Counted from the stretch's first letter, positions 1-5,866 are shown. The stretch: 9,140 nt of DNA from an uncultured Alphaproteobacteria bacterium (GCA_947629595.1 CANREI010000048.1:1-9140); one strand, 5' to 3'. Program-made: numbers and translations. The notes: generated from the sequence alone by a model not told the origin.

Positions 1-30
1 CCCCGCTGAATGGAAGCCGTAAAGGCGGGG
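1..30 (-). other. GC-rich inverted repeat just downstream of the prepilin gene
   Basis: A perfect 6-bp inverted repeat (CCCCGC / GCGGGG) encloses 18 nt and begins about 31 bases past the prepilin stop codon on the minus strand. It could be the stem of an intrinsic terminator, but the T-run that would confirm this would lie before base 1 and cannot be seen. If the prepilin is a DGR target, a hairpin after the variable region would also be expected. However, known DGR hairpins have short (about 4-nt) loops, so this one is not a good match. Confidence 0.35.
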
Positions 31-61
31 CATAAAGAAAAGGACGGCAAGCGGACTGGCC

Positions 62-178
62 TCACTCACATAAGGCGGAGTAGTAGATGCTGTAGCGATT
101 GTCGAAGCTGACGTAACCGTCATGGAGGAAAACGATGTACGCGCTGCAGGAATAACTCGAATCAAGCGTACTCGTCCA
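62..178 (-). other. Candidate DGR-like variable region at the 3' end of the prepilin gene
   Basis: The last 38 codons, starting at Trp354, differ in style from the rest of the gene. From Cys364 to Ala388, 24 of 25 codons end in C or T, and the residues are mostly Tyr, Ser, Asp, Phe, His, Asn and Ile. A and G at third positions are common just upstream. DGR variable regions lie at the 3' end of C-type-lectin-fold genes and are enriched in NNY codons, because AAY codons in the template repeat are mutated at adenines. Position, fold and codon pattern fit, but I see no second copy of this sequence and no reverse transcriptase here. Lectin-like paralogues that diverged by ordinary mutation or recombination could look similar, and many of these residues have only Y-ending codons. 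Confidence 0.35.
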
Positions 179-1237
179 CCCCCTTCCGCTTCTCGTTTGA
201 TCTGCCAATGAGTTGCCATAGGAACCGTTAGGGCACATGCTTGTTGTGCACCCCAAATCTCCTAAACTCACCAAATGCATAGGCTTGCCTAATTTCCTTC
301 CCAATGCTTGGCAAAACGCATCTGCTGCCCACCAATCCATTTCCTCATTCGATATATAGATCGTTTTTTTACCTTCTGTACCATTTGTTACTTCTACCTC
401 TGTATAATTCCCTTCTGCCTTTTTACAGGTATGTCCGCTTGAAGCCGGAACCGGATTCCCATTACTGCAGTTACTTACATTCATATCACAGTATTCATCT
501 GCTCCGCAATGCGAATCTCCACACAATTTTGGCTCTTCTGTTGTTGTCGTTACAGTCGTGGTTGTTACAGTTGTAGTAGTTGTGGCCTCTGTTGTCGTTG
601 TAGCCTCCGTTGTCGTGGTTTCCGGCGTTGTTGTCACAGTCGTGGTTGTCGTGGTCGGCTCCGTTACCTCAGGCGTGTAAATATGCTCCGACGTTTCCGG
701 CTCCTCCGGCCGCGATTCATACTCCGTTACGCCCGCATCAACGTCAAAAAACACCGTTACAAAACCATCTGTTTCATCTGTTTCAACTTTCGTGACATAT
801 TGCAAGTTCTCCGCCGATTCGGCTACCATTTTTTGCACCCGCTCAGGCAAATCAAGCGCCGTTATAAAATACCGCGTTTCATTTATATATTCACACTCCG
901 GGTCTGCAACTTCGGCATTCTCTCCGCACCCGTATTGAAAACCGTAATTTACCGTTCGAAACGTGGGATTGTCATCATCATACGGCGAACCCAATGAAAG
1001 CGTTACCCCCTCGGGATTTCCCTTTTGTAATAGCATAGCCAACTGCGCACTGTTGAGATTCATTTCATAAAGAATCTGATTCGATACATGCTTATCCATG
1101 CCCCACCGATACCCGGCAATCCCGCCAATCGATATAACACCGATAATGGCCAAAACGCCAAGCATTTCAACCATTGAGCGGCCGTCTTGCGCCTGATTTT
1201 GAACTTGTTTTAATTGCTTATTTTTTTGTTTTTTCAT
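62..1237 (-). CDS. Type IV prepilin-like protein with Thr-rich stalk and Cys-rich C-type-lectin-like C-terminal domain
   Basis: 391 residues. A basic, Gln-rich leader ends at Gly19, followed by RSMVE with Glu24 at +5 of the mature protein. A hydrophobic helix (about residues 25-42) follows. This is the class III signal peptide and N-terminal helix of type IV pilins and type II pseudopilins, cut by a PilD-type peptidase and assembled at the inner membrane. Residues 43-190 form a globular part with a possible disulfide (Cys104, Cys115). Residues 194-233 are a nearly pure Thr stalk. Residues 239-271 hold five Cys. The last 100 residues (WW at 302-303, Cys309, GWTS at 353-356, Cys390) recall the C-type-lectin-like or DUF1566-like ends of surface adhesins. 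The start is set by GGAGGA (1244-1249) six bases before the ATG. No pilus assembly genes are in view. I infer an exposed minor pilin or adhesin; its ligand is unknown. The pilin N-terminus is certain, the lectin-like fold is by pattern only. Confidence 0.8.
   Translation of the reverse strand: MKKQKNKQLKQVQNQAQDGRSMVEMLGVLAIIGVISIGGIAGYRWGMDKHVSNQILYEMNLNSAQLAMLLQKGNPEGVTLSLGSPYDDDNPTFRTVNYGFQYGCGENAEVADPECEYINETRYFITALDLPERVQKMVAESAENLQYVTKVETDETDGFVTVFFDVDAGVTEYESRPEEPETSEHIYTPEVTEPTTTTTTVTTTPETTTTEATTTTEATTTTTVTTTTVTTTTEEPKLCGDSHCGADEYCDMNVSNCSNGNPVPASSGHTCKKAEGNYTEVEVTNGTEGKKTIYISNEEMDWWAADAFCQALGRKLGKPMHLVSLGDLGCTTSMCPNGSYGNSLADQTRSGRGWTSTLDSSYSCSAYIVFLHDGYVSFDNRYSIYYSALCE
539..658 (-). 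repeat. Imperfect ACN trinucleotide repeat encoding a threonine stalk
   Basis: Codes for residues 194-233 of the prepilin: runs of three to six Thr broken by single Val, Pro, Glu or Ala (TTTTEA occurs twice, TTTTV twice). The DNA is a degenerate ACN repeat, so slippage or recombination could change stalk length. Thr-rich linkers of this kind are usually extended and often O-glycosylated; whether this one is cannot be told from the sequence. Confidence 0.8.
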
Positions 1238-1267
1238 GGTTCTTCCTCCCGTTTCCTATAATTCAAT

Positions 1268-1296
1268 TGTATAAATTAAACCTACCTTTAATGCAA
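1268..1296 (-). promoter_or_regulatory. Sigma-70-type promoter of the prepilin gene
   Basis: On the minus strand, TTGCAT (1291-1296) and TATACA (1268-1273) are separated by exactly 17 bases and point to the prepilin ATG at 1237. The predicted leader is about 25 nt and contains the GGAGGA ribosome binding site. The prepilin gene therefore appears to be transcribed alone rather than from pnp. Confidence 0.6.
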
Positions 1297-1422
1297 CGCG
1301 GTTTTGGGGTTAAAATTACCCTTAAAAAGTGCTGAAACAGGCTTGTTATAAACCGTTGATATTGCATTAAAAATACCTTCAAATAAAATTTTTTTGAAAA
1401 AATCAAAAAAAAGTGTTGCAAA

Positions 1423-1434
1423 AAACGTACGTTT
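1423..1434. promoter_or_regulatory. 12-bp perfect palindrome, candidate operator
   Basis: AAACGTACGTTT is a perfect palindrome. On the plus strand it lies between a TTGCAA (1416-1421) and a weak GATACA (1439-1444) that are 17 bases apart, so a dimeric repressor bound here would cover a plus-strand promoter. The -10 match is poor (three of six) and no gene follows on that strand, so the role is a guess. Confidence 0.25.
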
Positions 1435-1462
1435 ATTTGATACATATTTTCGATTCGCTTTC

Positions 1463-1489
1463 AAAAAAAATCGCCTTGATGAGAGGCGA
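1463..1489 (-). terminator. Rho-independent terminator with no gene upstream
   Basis: Read on the minus strand: TCGCCT, a 7-nt loop, AGGCGA, then eight T. This is a textbook intrinsic terminator pointing left. The nearest minus-strand gene, pnp, ends 870 bases upstream and has its own terminator. This one should therefore end another transcript arising between about 1490 and 2310, most simply a non-coding RNA. Confidence 0.65.
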
Positions 1490-1563
1490 CCGGAAGTTGA
1501 CAACTATCTACTTGATATAGTGCAGTATATTGACCAAAAGGTTTATTTTACTACCTTCCGGTC
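1488..1563. repeat. Long-spaced 9-bp inverted repeat abutting the orphan terminator
   Basis: GACCGGAAG (1488-1496) and CTTCCGGTC (1555-1563) are perfect reverse complements 58 bases apart. Each arm adjoins a small GTTGAC palindrome: GTTGACAAC at 1496-1504 and GGTCAGTTGACC at 1560-1571. On a minus-strand RNA the closing arm would overlap the terminator stem by two bases, giving a compact body-plus-terminator shape like a small RNA of about 100 nt. The motifs could instead be binding sites for a regulator. Confidence 0.4.
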
Positions 1564-1575
1564 AGTTGACCATTT

Positions 1576-1602
1576 CCTTTTTTTGATATCATCAAAAAAA
1601 GG
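1576..1602. repeat. AT-rich 12-bp perfect hairpin
   Basis: CCTTTTTTTGAT and ATCAAAAAAAGG are perfect reverse complements separated by three bases. The stem is long but weak, and no T-run follows it on either strand, so it is a poor terminator. It may act at the DNA level as a protein site or cruciform. Confidence 0.45.
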
Positions 1603-1735
1603 CACAATCATTTATCCTTTTTCAAGGATACAAGTAGAGAGGTTGTCACACCTCGGGGCACACATCACTTGCCTTACTTCCAGAATAAAAGCTTTTCATA
1701 CCAATGTCAAGCAGAAAATTTGCATCATTTATTTT

Positions 1736-1800
1736 TCTTATTTTCGGCACACCGCGCCGGCTCATGTTCCACGAGCCGGCACTTCCCGCCGAAAAGAAGA
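1736..1800. repeat. Hairpin array unit A
   Basis: The outer arms TCTTATTTTCGGC (1736-1748) and GCCGAAAAGAAGA (1788-1800) pair at 12 of 13 positions. Inside is the linker ACACCGC, the inner stem GCCGGCTC / GAGCCGGC (8 of 8), the 9-nt loop ATGTTCCAC and the linker ACTTCCC. It shares architecture and the CGGC/GCCG junction with units B-D, while the inner stem is unrelated in sequence. Confidence 0.8.
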
Positions 1801-1865
1801 GCGTGTGCCACTTACAAATAAAGAGAAGAAGAAATATCGTTAATCTTTCTCTTTTCTGCCGCTCA

Positions 1866-1934
1866 TTTCCCCCTATCGGCCCATAGCGATGCGCCCCTTT
1901 CAGCGGCGCATCACACCCGCCGATAGAGGGGAAA
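1866..1934. repeat. Hairpin array unit B
   Basis: The outer stem pairs CTATCGGC (1873-1880) with GCCGATAG (1919-1926) and continues through CCCC/GGGG and TTT/AAA after one bulged A. The 5' linker is CCATAGC, the inner stem GATGCGCC / GGCGCATC (8 of 8), the loop CCTTTCAGC (9 nt) and the 3' linker ACACCC. It lies 131-132 bases from unit A. Confidence 0.8.
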
Positions 1935-1979
1935 AATCCAACGATAACATTAAAAACTGGCATAATTTCCTTACCATTT

Positions 1980-2042
1980 TCTCATTCTCGGCACATAGCG
2001 GAACGTCACAATTGCGACGTTCCACACCCGCCGAGAATGAGA
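1980..2042. repeat. Hairpin array unit C
   Basis: The most regular unit. The outer arms TCTCATTCTCGGC and GCCGAGAATGAGA pair perfectly over 13 bp. The 5' linker is ACATAGC, the inner stem GGAACGTC / GACGTTCC (8 of 8), the loop ACAATTGC (8 nt) and the 3' linker ACACCC. It lies 111-112 bases from unit B. Confidence 0.85.
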
Positions 2043-2090
2043 GACAGAAACACAATTAACAACAGTTTCTCATTTTTAGCTCTTTGCCTT

Positions 2091-2154
2091 TCTTATTTTC
2101 GGCCTACCGCATCGGCGTATATTCTACACGCCACCACATCCGCCGAGAATAAGA
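2091..2154. repeat. Hairpin array unit D
   Basis: The outer arms TCTTATTTTCGGC and GCCGAGAATAAGA pair over all 13 positions if one U-G wobble is allowed on the plus-strand RNA; on the minus strand the same position is an A/C mismatch. The 5' linker is CTACCGC. The inner stem is reduced to GGCGT / ACGCC (5 bp), with the 9-nt loop ATATTCTAC and the 3' linker ACATCC. It lies 111-112 bases from unit C. Confidence 0.75.
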
Positions 2155-2194
2155 GAAAAGAATCATCGTTCGCAAATTGAAAAAAATAAATCAG

Positions 2195-2260
2195 CTTTCA
2201 TTCTGTCACCGTGCTGTCCCACGTTCCCCACACCACCACTTTCCGCCGAAAAGAAGAAAG
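2195..2260. repeat. Hairpin array unit E, decayed
   Basis: The right side (ACTTTCC then GCCGAAAAGAAG, 2238-2256) matches unit A closely and falls 103 bases after the same point in unit D. The left arm is degenerate, about 9 of 13 pairs, and no clear inner stem remains. It is read as a worn copy of the family; chance similarity of the left half cannot be excluded. Confidence 0.4.
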
Positions 2261-2311
2261 AAAACGGATATAGTCACCATTCCTAAAAAAAATAAAATTT
2301 TATCCCGTCAT

Positions 2312-2343
2312 AAAAAAGGCTGCCTTAAAAAAGCAGCCTTTTT
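2312..2343 (-). terminator. Rho-independent terminator of the truB-rpsO-pnp operon
   Basis: The stem GGCTGC / GCAGCC with a 9-nt A-rich loop is extended by A5/T5 on both sides and lies 20 bases past the pnp stop codon. On the minus strand it ends in a run of six T. The A/T flanks are symmetrical, so it could also stop transcription arriving on the plus strand. Confidence 0.85.
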
Positions 2344-2362
2344 CAGGTTTTATCGACAGCAA

Positions 2363-4513
2363 TTATTCGGCTGCCGGTTTATGATGTTTGGGCTTTTCTT
2401 CCATCGGGATTTCTTCGCCCGTTTCCTGATTAACCCGCTTCATGGACAATTTAATTTTGCCGCGGTTATCAATACCGATGCAAATGACTTTAACTTTATC
2501 GCCTTCTTTTAAAACATCGGTCACTTTTTCAACACGATGCGGGGCAATTTCGGACACATGAACCAGTCCGTCCCGATTACCCATAAAGTTCACAAAGGCA
2601 CCGAATTCCATAATTTTGACAACGGTTCCGTCATAAACGGCACCGATTTCCGGTTCGCTCACAATGCCTTTAATCCATTTTAAGGCTTGCTCGCCGGCTT
2701 CACCGGAAACGGAAGCAATACGAACGGTTCCGTCTTCTTCAACATCAATTTTGGCACCCGTTTTTTCAACAATTTCACGAATGACCTTGCCGCCGGTACC
2801 AATCACATCCCGAATTTTGTCTTTATCAATTTGCAAAGATAAAATGCGCGGGGCGTTTTCGCTGATGGTTGGCCGCGGTGCTGCCAAAGACTCGGCCATT
2901 TTGCCTAAAATGAACAAACGGCCTTCATGCGCCTGCGCTAACGCCTGCGCCATAATTTCTTTGGTGATGGAGGTGATTTTAATATCCATTTGCAAAGCGG
3001 TTACGCCGTCTTTTGTGCCGGCGACTTTAAAGTCCATATCGCCCAAATGATCTTCATCACCCAAAATATCGGATAAAACAACAAATTTGTCTTTTTCCTT
3101 AATTAAGCCCATGGCAATACCCGCCACCGGTTTTTTCATCGGTACGCCGGCATCCATTAACGCCAACGTGGAACCGCAAACCGTTGCCATTGATGACGAA
3201 CCGTTCGATTCCATAATTTCCGACACAACCCGAATGGTGTAAGGAAATTCTTCTTTGCTCGGCAACATGGGGTGAATGGCGCGCCAGGCCAATTTTCCGT
3301 GCCCGATTTCACGCCGACCCGGAGACCCGATTCGACCGACTTCACCCACGGAAAACGGCGGAAAATTATAGTGCAACATAAACGTTTCTTTATATTCGCC
3401 CGCCAAAGAATCGACAATCTGCTCATCTTCGCCCGTACCTAACGTGGCAACAACCAACCCCTGCGTTTCACCGCGCGTAAACAAGGCCGAACCGTGCGTT
3501 TTCGGTAACACACCGACTTCCGTTTCAATAACGCGAATGGTTTCTGTATCGCGTCCGTCAATGCGCAAGCCCGTGTCTAACACCATATCGCGCACCGTGC
3601 GGGCTTCCAACTCATGAAACACCTTATCGCAAACGGCACTTTCGGCTTCTTTATCGGCAAACAACGCTCTGGCTTTTTCCCGAATTTCATCTAACGCGGA
3701 CAACCGTTTTTGCTTTTCGTGAATATGATAAGCCGCCTTAATTTCTTCGCCCAATTGCGCGGAAATTTCGTTACGCACGACTTCATATTCTGCCGGTTCT
3801 TCTTTCACGGCCCACGGTTCTTTGGCGCACATTTCCGCCAGTTCAATAATCATTTGAATAACGGGCTTAATGCAATCATGCCCGAAGGAAACGGCACCGA
3901 GCATGGTTTCTTCGGAAAGCTCCTGCGCTTCCGATTCCACCATTAACACCCCTTCCTGCGTACCGGCAACAACCAAGTTTAATCGGCTGGATTTTAACAA
4001 ATCCACATCGGGATTTAAAACATATTCGCCGTTCACATAACCGATTCGAGCGCCGGCAATGGGGCCTAAAAACGGCAATCCGGAAATGGTGAGCGCTGCG
4101 GAAGCCGCAATCATGGCCACAATATCCGGCTGGGTTTTCATATCAAAACTTAACAAGGTTGCCGTTACCTGCGTTTCGTTATTAAAGCCTTTCACAAACA
4201 ACGGCCGAATCGGACGATCAATCAAACGCGAGGTTAAAATTTCTTCTTCGGAGGGCTTGCCTTCCCGTTTAAAAAATCCGCCCGGAATACGCCCCGCCGC
4301 ATAACTTTTTTCAATGTAATTGACCGTCAACGGAATAAAATCTTCAAAAGTATCTGGCTCTTTTTTGCTGGCACAAACTGCCGCATGAACAACCGTATCG
4401 CCATATTTGACAATCACGGCACCGTCAGCCTGCCGGGATATTTTACCGGTTTCAATCGAGAGTGTTTTTCCACCCCATTCTATTTCTTTTTTATATGTTG
4501 TAAATATACTCAT
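2363..4513 (-). CDS. pnp: Polynucleotide phosphorylase (PNPase)
   Basis: 716 residues, close to the 711 of E. coli. A phosphate-dependent 3'-5' exoribonuclease, trimeric and part of RNA degradosomes, releasing nucleoside diphosphates. The order is complete: first RNase PH-like domain (about 14-145), linker helices, second RNase PH-like domain (about 320-540) with the conserved FPPFSVGEVGR stretch, the SSSMATVCG segment and the metal-binding ILGDEDHLGDMD (Asp486 and Asp492 fall at the E. coli catalytic numbers). A KH domain (about 558-617, loop GTGG at 572-575) and an S1 domain (624-693) follow, then a short charged tail. The start is supported by AGGAAGGA at 4521-4528, seven bases before ATG. 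It is the last gene of the truB-rpsO-pnp operon and is followed by a strong terminator. Nothing in it looks damaged. Confidence 0.98.
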   Translation of the reverse strand: MSIFTTYKKEIEWGGKTLSIETGKISRQADGAVIVKYGDTVVHAAVCASKKEPDTFEDFIPLTVNYIEKSYAAGRIPGGFFKREGKPSEEEILTSRLIDRPIRPLFVKGFNNETQVTATLLSFDMKTQPDIVAMIAASAALTISGLPFLGPIAGARIGYVNGEYVLNPDVDLLKSSRLNLVVAGTQEGVLMVESEAQELSEETMLGAVSFGHDCIKPVIQMIIELAEMCAKEPWAVKEEPAEYEVVRNEISAQLGEEIKAAYHIHEKQKRLSALDEIREKARALFADKEAESAVCDKVFHELEARTVRDMVLDTGLRIDGRDTETIRVIETEVGVLPKTHGSALFTRGETQGLVVATLGTGEDEQIVDSLAGEYKETFMLHYNFPPFSVGEVGRIGSPGRREIGHGKLAWRAIHPMLPSKEEFPYTIRVVSEIMESNGSSSMATVCGSTLALMDAGVPMKKPVAGIAMGLIKEKDKFVVLSDILGDEDHLGDMDFKVAGTKDGVTALQMDIKITSITKEIMAQALAQAHEGRLFILGKMAESLAAPRPTISENAPRILSLQIDKDKIRDVIGTGGKVIREIVEKTGAKIDVEEDGTVRIASVSGEAGEQALKWIKGIVSEPEIGAVYDGTVVKIMEFGAFVNFMGNRDGLVHVSEIAPHRVEKVTDVLKEGDKVKVICIGIDNRGKIKLSMKRVNQETGEEIPMEEKPKHHKPAAE

Positions 4514-4539
4514 TTTCTTTTCCTTCCTACAAACAATTG

Positions 4540-4567
4540 AAGGGAGGCATCCCTTGATACCTCCCTT
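4540..4567 (-). promoter_or_regulatory. rpsO-pnp intergenic RNA hairpin
   Basis: AAGGGAGG (4540-4547) and CCTCCCTT (4560-4567) pair perfectly around a 12-nt loop, in the 61-base gap between rpsO and pnp. An alternative, AGGGA / TCCCT, can form from the left part. On the minus strand no T-run follows, so it is not a strong terminator. In E. coli the same place holds an RNase III-cleaved stem through which PNPase represses its own mRNA; a similar processing or attenuation role is inferred from position. Confidence 0.6.
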
Positions 4568-4574
4568 TGGAGAT

Positions 4575-4844
4575 TTATTTACGCAATCCCAATTTCTTAA
4601 TTAAGGTTGCATAACGCTCTTCGTTTTCTTTCTTTAAGTAAGACAACAAACGCCGACGAGAAGAAACCATTTTCATCAATCCGCGACGGGAATGAAAATC
4701 TTTGGCATGGGTTTTCATGTGTTCGGATAAATATTCGATTTTTGCCGTTAAAACAGCAACCTGAACTTCCGGTGAACCCGTATCTCCGGCTTGCAAAGCA
4801 TAATCTTTAACAATTTGTTGTTTCTTTTCTTTTGAAAGCGACAT
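4575..4844 (-). CDS. rpsO: 30S ribosomal protein S15
   Basis: 89 residues, the normal length. S15 is a primary 16S rRNA-binding protein that binds the central domain and nucleates assembly of the platform of the small subunit. The whole protein matches the family, including GDTGSPEVQVAVLT, the HAKDFHSRRGL turn and SRRRLLSYLKK of the rRNA-binding helices. AGGA lies about seven bases before the ATG. It starts 29 bases after the truB stop, so the two are co-transcribed, as in many bacteria where truB, rpsO and pnp are neighbours. S15 often represses its own translation; no leader structure for this is obvious here. Confidence 0.98.
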   Translation of the reverse strand: MSLSKEKKQQIVKDYALQAGDTGSPEVQVAVLTAKIEYLSEHMKTHAKDFHSRRGLMKMVSSRRRLLSYLKKENEERYATLIKKLGLRK

Positions 4845-4873
4845 CGTTTTTTCCTTTCGATAAAAAATTAAAC

Positions 4874-5785
4874 TTAATTGACAAAAACACGAAACGGCTT
4901 TAAGTGCGCCCCTTCATATTTTGCCAACGCAATGAGTTGACTTTCAAACGCCAATCCGACAACGCTTTGCGGCGCTAATCGGCTTAAACGCTCTTTTTCG
5001 GCGGACGAAAACGAATCGATTCCGATTGCTTGTCCGTGTGCCAACGCGTTTAAATCTTTCCGCTCTACGGCCAGCACCAAGATGTCGTCCAGTGCGGTTA
5101 AAACCGGAATAAAATTTAAACTTGACCCATTATAAACTTCTTTTTCAAAATTTTCAAGTAAAATTGCATTTTTAATATCAAACGGCCCGCATTTTGTGCG
5201 CCTGAGTGATGAAATAAACCCGTAACAACCCAGTTTTTCTCCCATTTCCCGCCCTAATGAGCGAATATAGGTTCCTTTGCCGCACACCGCCTCAAAAACG
5301 GTTGTTTCACCCGTATGTGACAAAATGCGAAGCGAATCGATTTGAACGGGGCGTGCCGATAAGGTAACCTCCTGCCCTTTACGCGCCAAAGAATATGCCC
5401 GTTTACCGTTTACTTTTAAAGCACTGTATGCCGGCGGCGTTTGTAAAATCGTTCCCGTAAAAGAAGGAATGATTTTTTCCGCGTCTTCCCGACTCGGCCG
5501 CAAAGATGAAGTGCAAATAACGGCTCCCTCCCGATCGTCCGTTTCCGTTTGTACGCCCCATGTAACCTCAAAGACATATGTTTTTTTGCCGTCCATCACA
5601 AACGGAACGGTTTTGGTTGCGCTGCCCAATGCAATCGGCAAAACGCCGGTTGCCAACGGATCCAACGTGCCGGCATGTCCGATTCTTTCGGGATGCAATA
5701 ATCTTTTTAATCGGGAAACAACGCTTGCGGATCCCGTGTTTATGGGCTTATCAATAATCAGCCAACCGTTTATTTTATTTTTCAT
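4874..5785 (-). CDS. truB: tRNA pseudouridine(55) synthase TruB
   Basis: 303 residues, within the usual range (E. coli 314). It converts uridine 55 in the T-loop of tRNAs to pseudouridine in the cytoplasm. The N-terminal WLIIDKP motif is followed by GHAGTLDPLATGVL with catalytic Asp42, then KTYVFEVTWGVQTETDD and the RSLGREMG segment of the catalytic core, and a PUA-like C-terminal part. The usual GxTS after the DKP motif reads TGSAS, a mild variation. It is the first gene of the operon, with its own promoter at 5795-5822. In many proteobacteria truB follows rbfA and infB; here the upstream neighbour is a divergent gene. No Shine-Dalgarno sequence is visible before the ATG. Confidence 0.97.
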   Translation of the reverse strand: MKNKINGWLIIDKPINTGSASVVSRLKRLLHPERIGHAGTLDPLATGVLPIALGSATKTVPFVMDGKKTYVFEVTWGVQTETDDREGAVICTSSLRPSREDAEKIIPSFTGTILQTPPAYSALKVNGKRAYSLARKGQEVTLSARPVQIDSLRILSHTGETTVFEAVCGKGTYIRSLGREMGEKLGCYGFISSLRRTKCGPFDIKNAILLENFEKEVYNGSSLNFIPVLTALDDILVLAVERKDLNALAHGQAIGIDSFSSAEKERLSRLAPQSVVGLAFESQLIALAKYEGAHLKPFRVFVN

Positions 5786-5794
5786 TTGTTTTTC

Positions 5795-5822
5795 AGCATA
5801 CCGAAAATTATTTTTTTTGCAA
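5795..5822 (-). promoter_or_regulatory. Promoter of the truB-rpsO-pnp operon
   Basis: On the minus strand TTGCAA (5817-5822) and TATGCT (5795-5800) are 16 bases apart. Only nine bases separate the -10 box from the truB ATG, so a start point at the usual distance leaves two or three untranslated bases. Confidence 0.55.
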
Positions 5823-5837
5823 TCATTTTTTTATTCC

Positions 5838-5866
5838 TTTACAAAAAGCTTACTTTCACATATGAT
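5838..5866 (+). promoter_or_regulatory. Promoter of the HAM1-like gene, divergent from truB
   Basis: TTTACA (5838-5843) and TATGAT (5861-5866) are 17 bases apart on the plus strand. The leader would be about 20 nt and carries GGAGG (5883-5887). It lies back to back with the truB promoter in a 108-base gap. Confidence 0.6.

Larger units (their letters stand above)
1297..2311. other. Gene-free intergenic stretch of about 1 kb, rich in inverted repeats
   Basis: No convincing protein gene is present. The open frames that cross it run straight through palindromes, mostly lack a good ribosome binding site, and resemble nothing I know. The left half (1297-1660) is AT-rich with a 12-bp palindrome, a minus-strand terminator, a long-spaced inverted repeat and two small AT-rich hairpins, one of them TATCCTT / AAGGATA at 1613-1630. 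The right half (1736-2260) is a tandem-like array of large hairpins listed separately. The stretch 1660-1735 contains nothing I can name. Confidence 0.7.

Noticed and set aside
509..997. Plus-strand open frame of 162 codons rich in Arg and Cys
   Set aside because: It is the antisense of the Thr-stalk repeat and pilin domain; the composition is a by-product of the ACN repeat.
1499..1520. Plus-strand promoter TTGACA with TATAGT
   Set aside because: The spacer is only 13 bases, too short for a sigma-70 promoter, and no gene follows.
1394..1843. Plus-strand open frame of 149 codons
   Set aside because: It begins with TTG without a ribosome binding site, crosses a terminator stem, several inverted repeats and hairpin unit A, and encodes a low-complexity Lys/Arg/Phe-rich product.
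1646..1963. Minus-strand open frame of 105 codons with AAGGA just before its ATG
   Set aside because: It runs through hairpin units B and A, whose base pairing explains the sequence, and the protein has no recognisable feature. The ribosome-binding-like bases may be chance.
1736..2260. CRISPR array
   Set aside because: The units are 63-69 bases of imperfect hairpins with differing inner sequence and spacers of about 45-65 bases; there is no constant 25-40-base direct repeat and no cas gene.
1736..2260. Integron attC sites
   Set aside because: The RYYYAAC / GTTRRRY core boxes are missing from the arms, and there are no gene cassettes between units or an integrase in view.
2177..2512. Plus-strand open frame of 111 codons
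   Set aside because: It overlaps hairpin unit E, the pnp terminator and the antisense of the pnp 3' end; no support as a gene.
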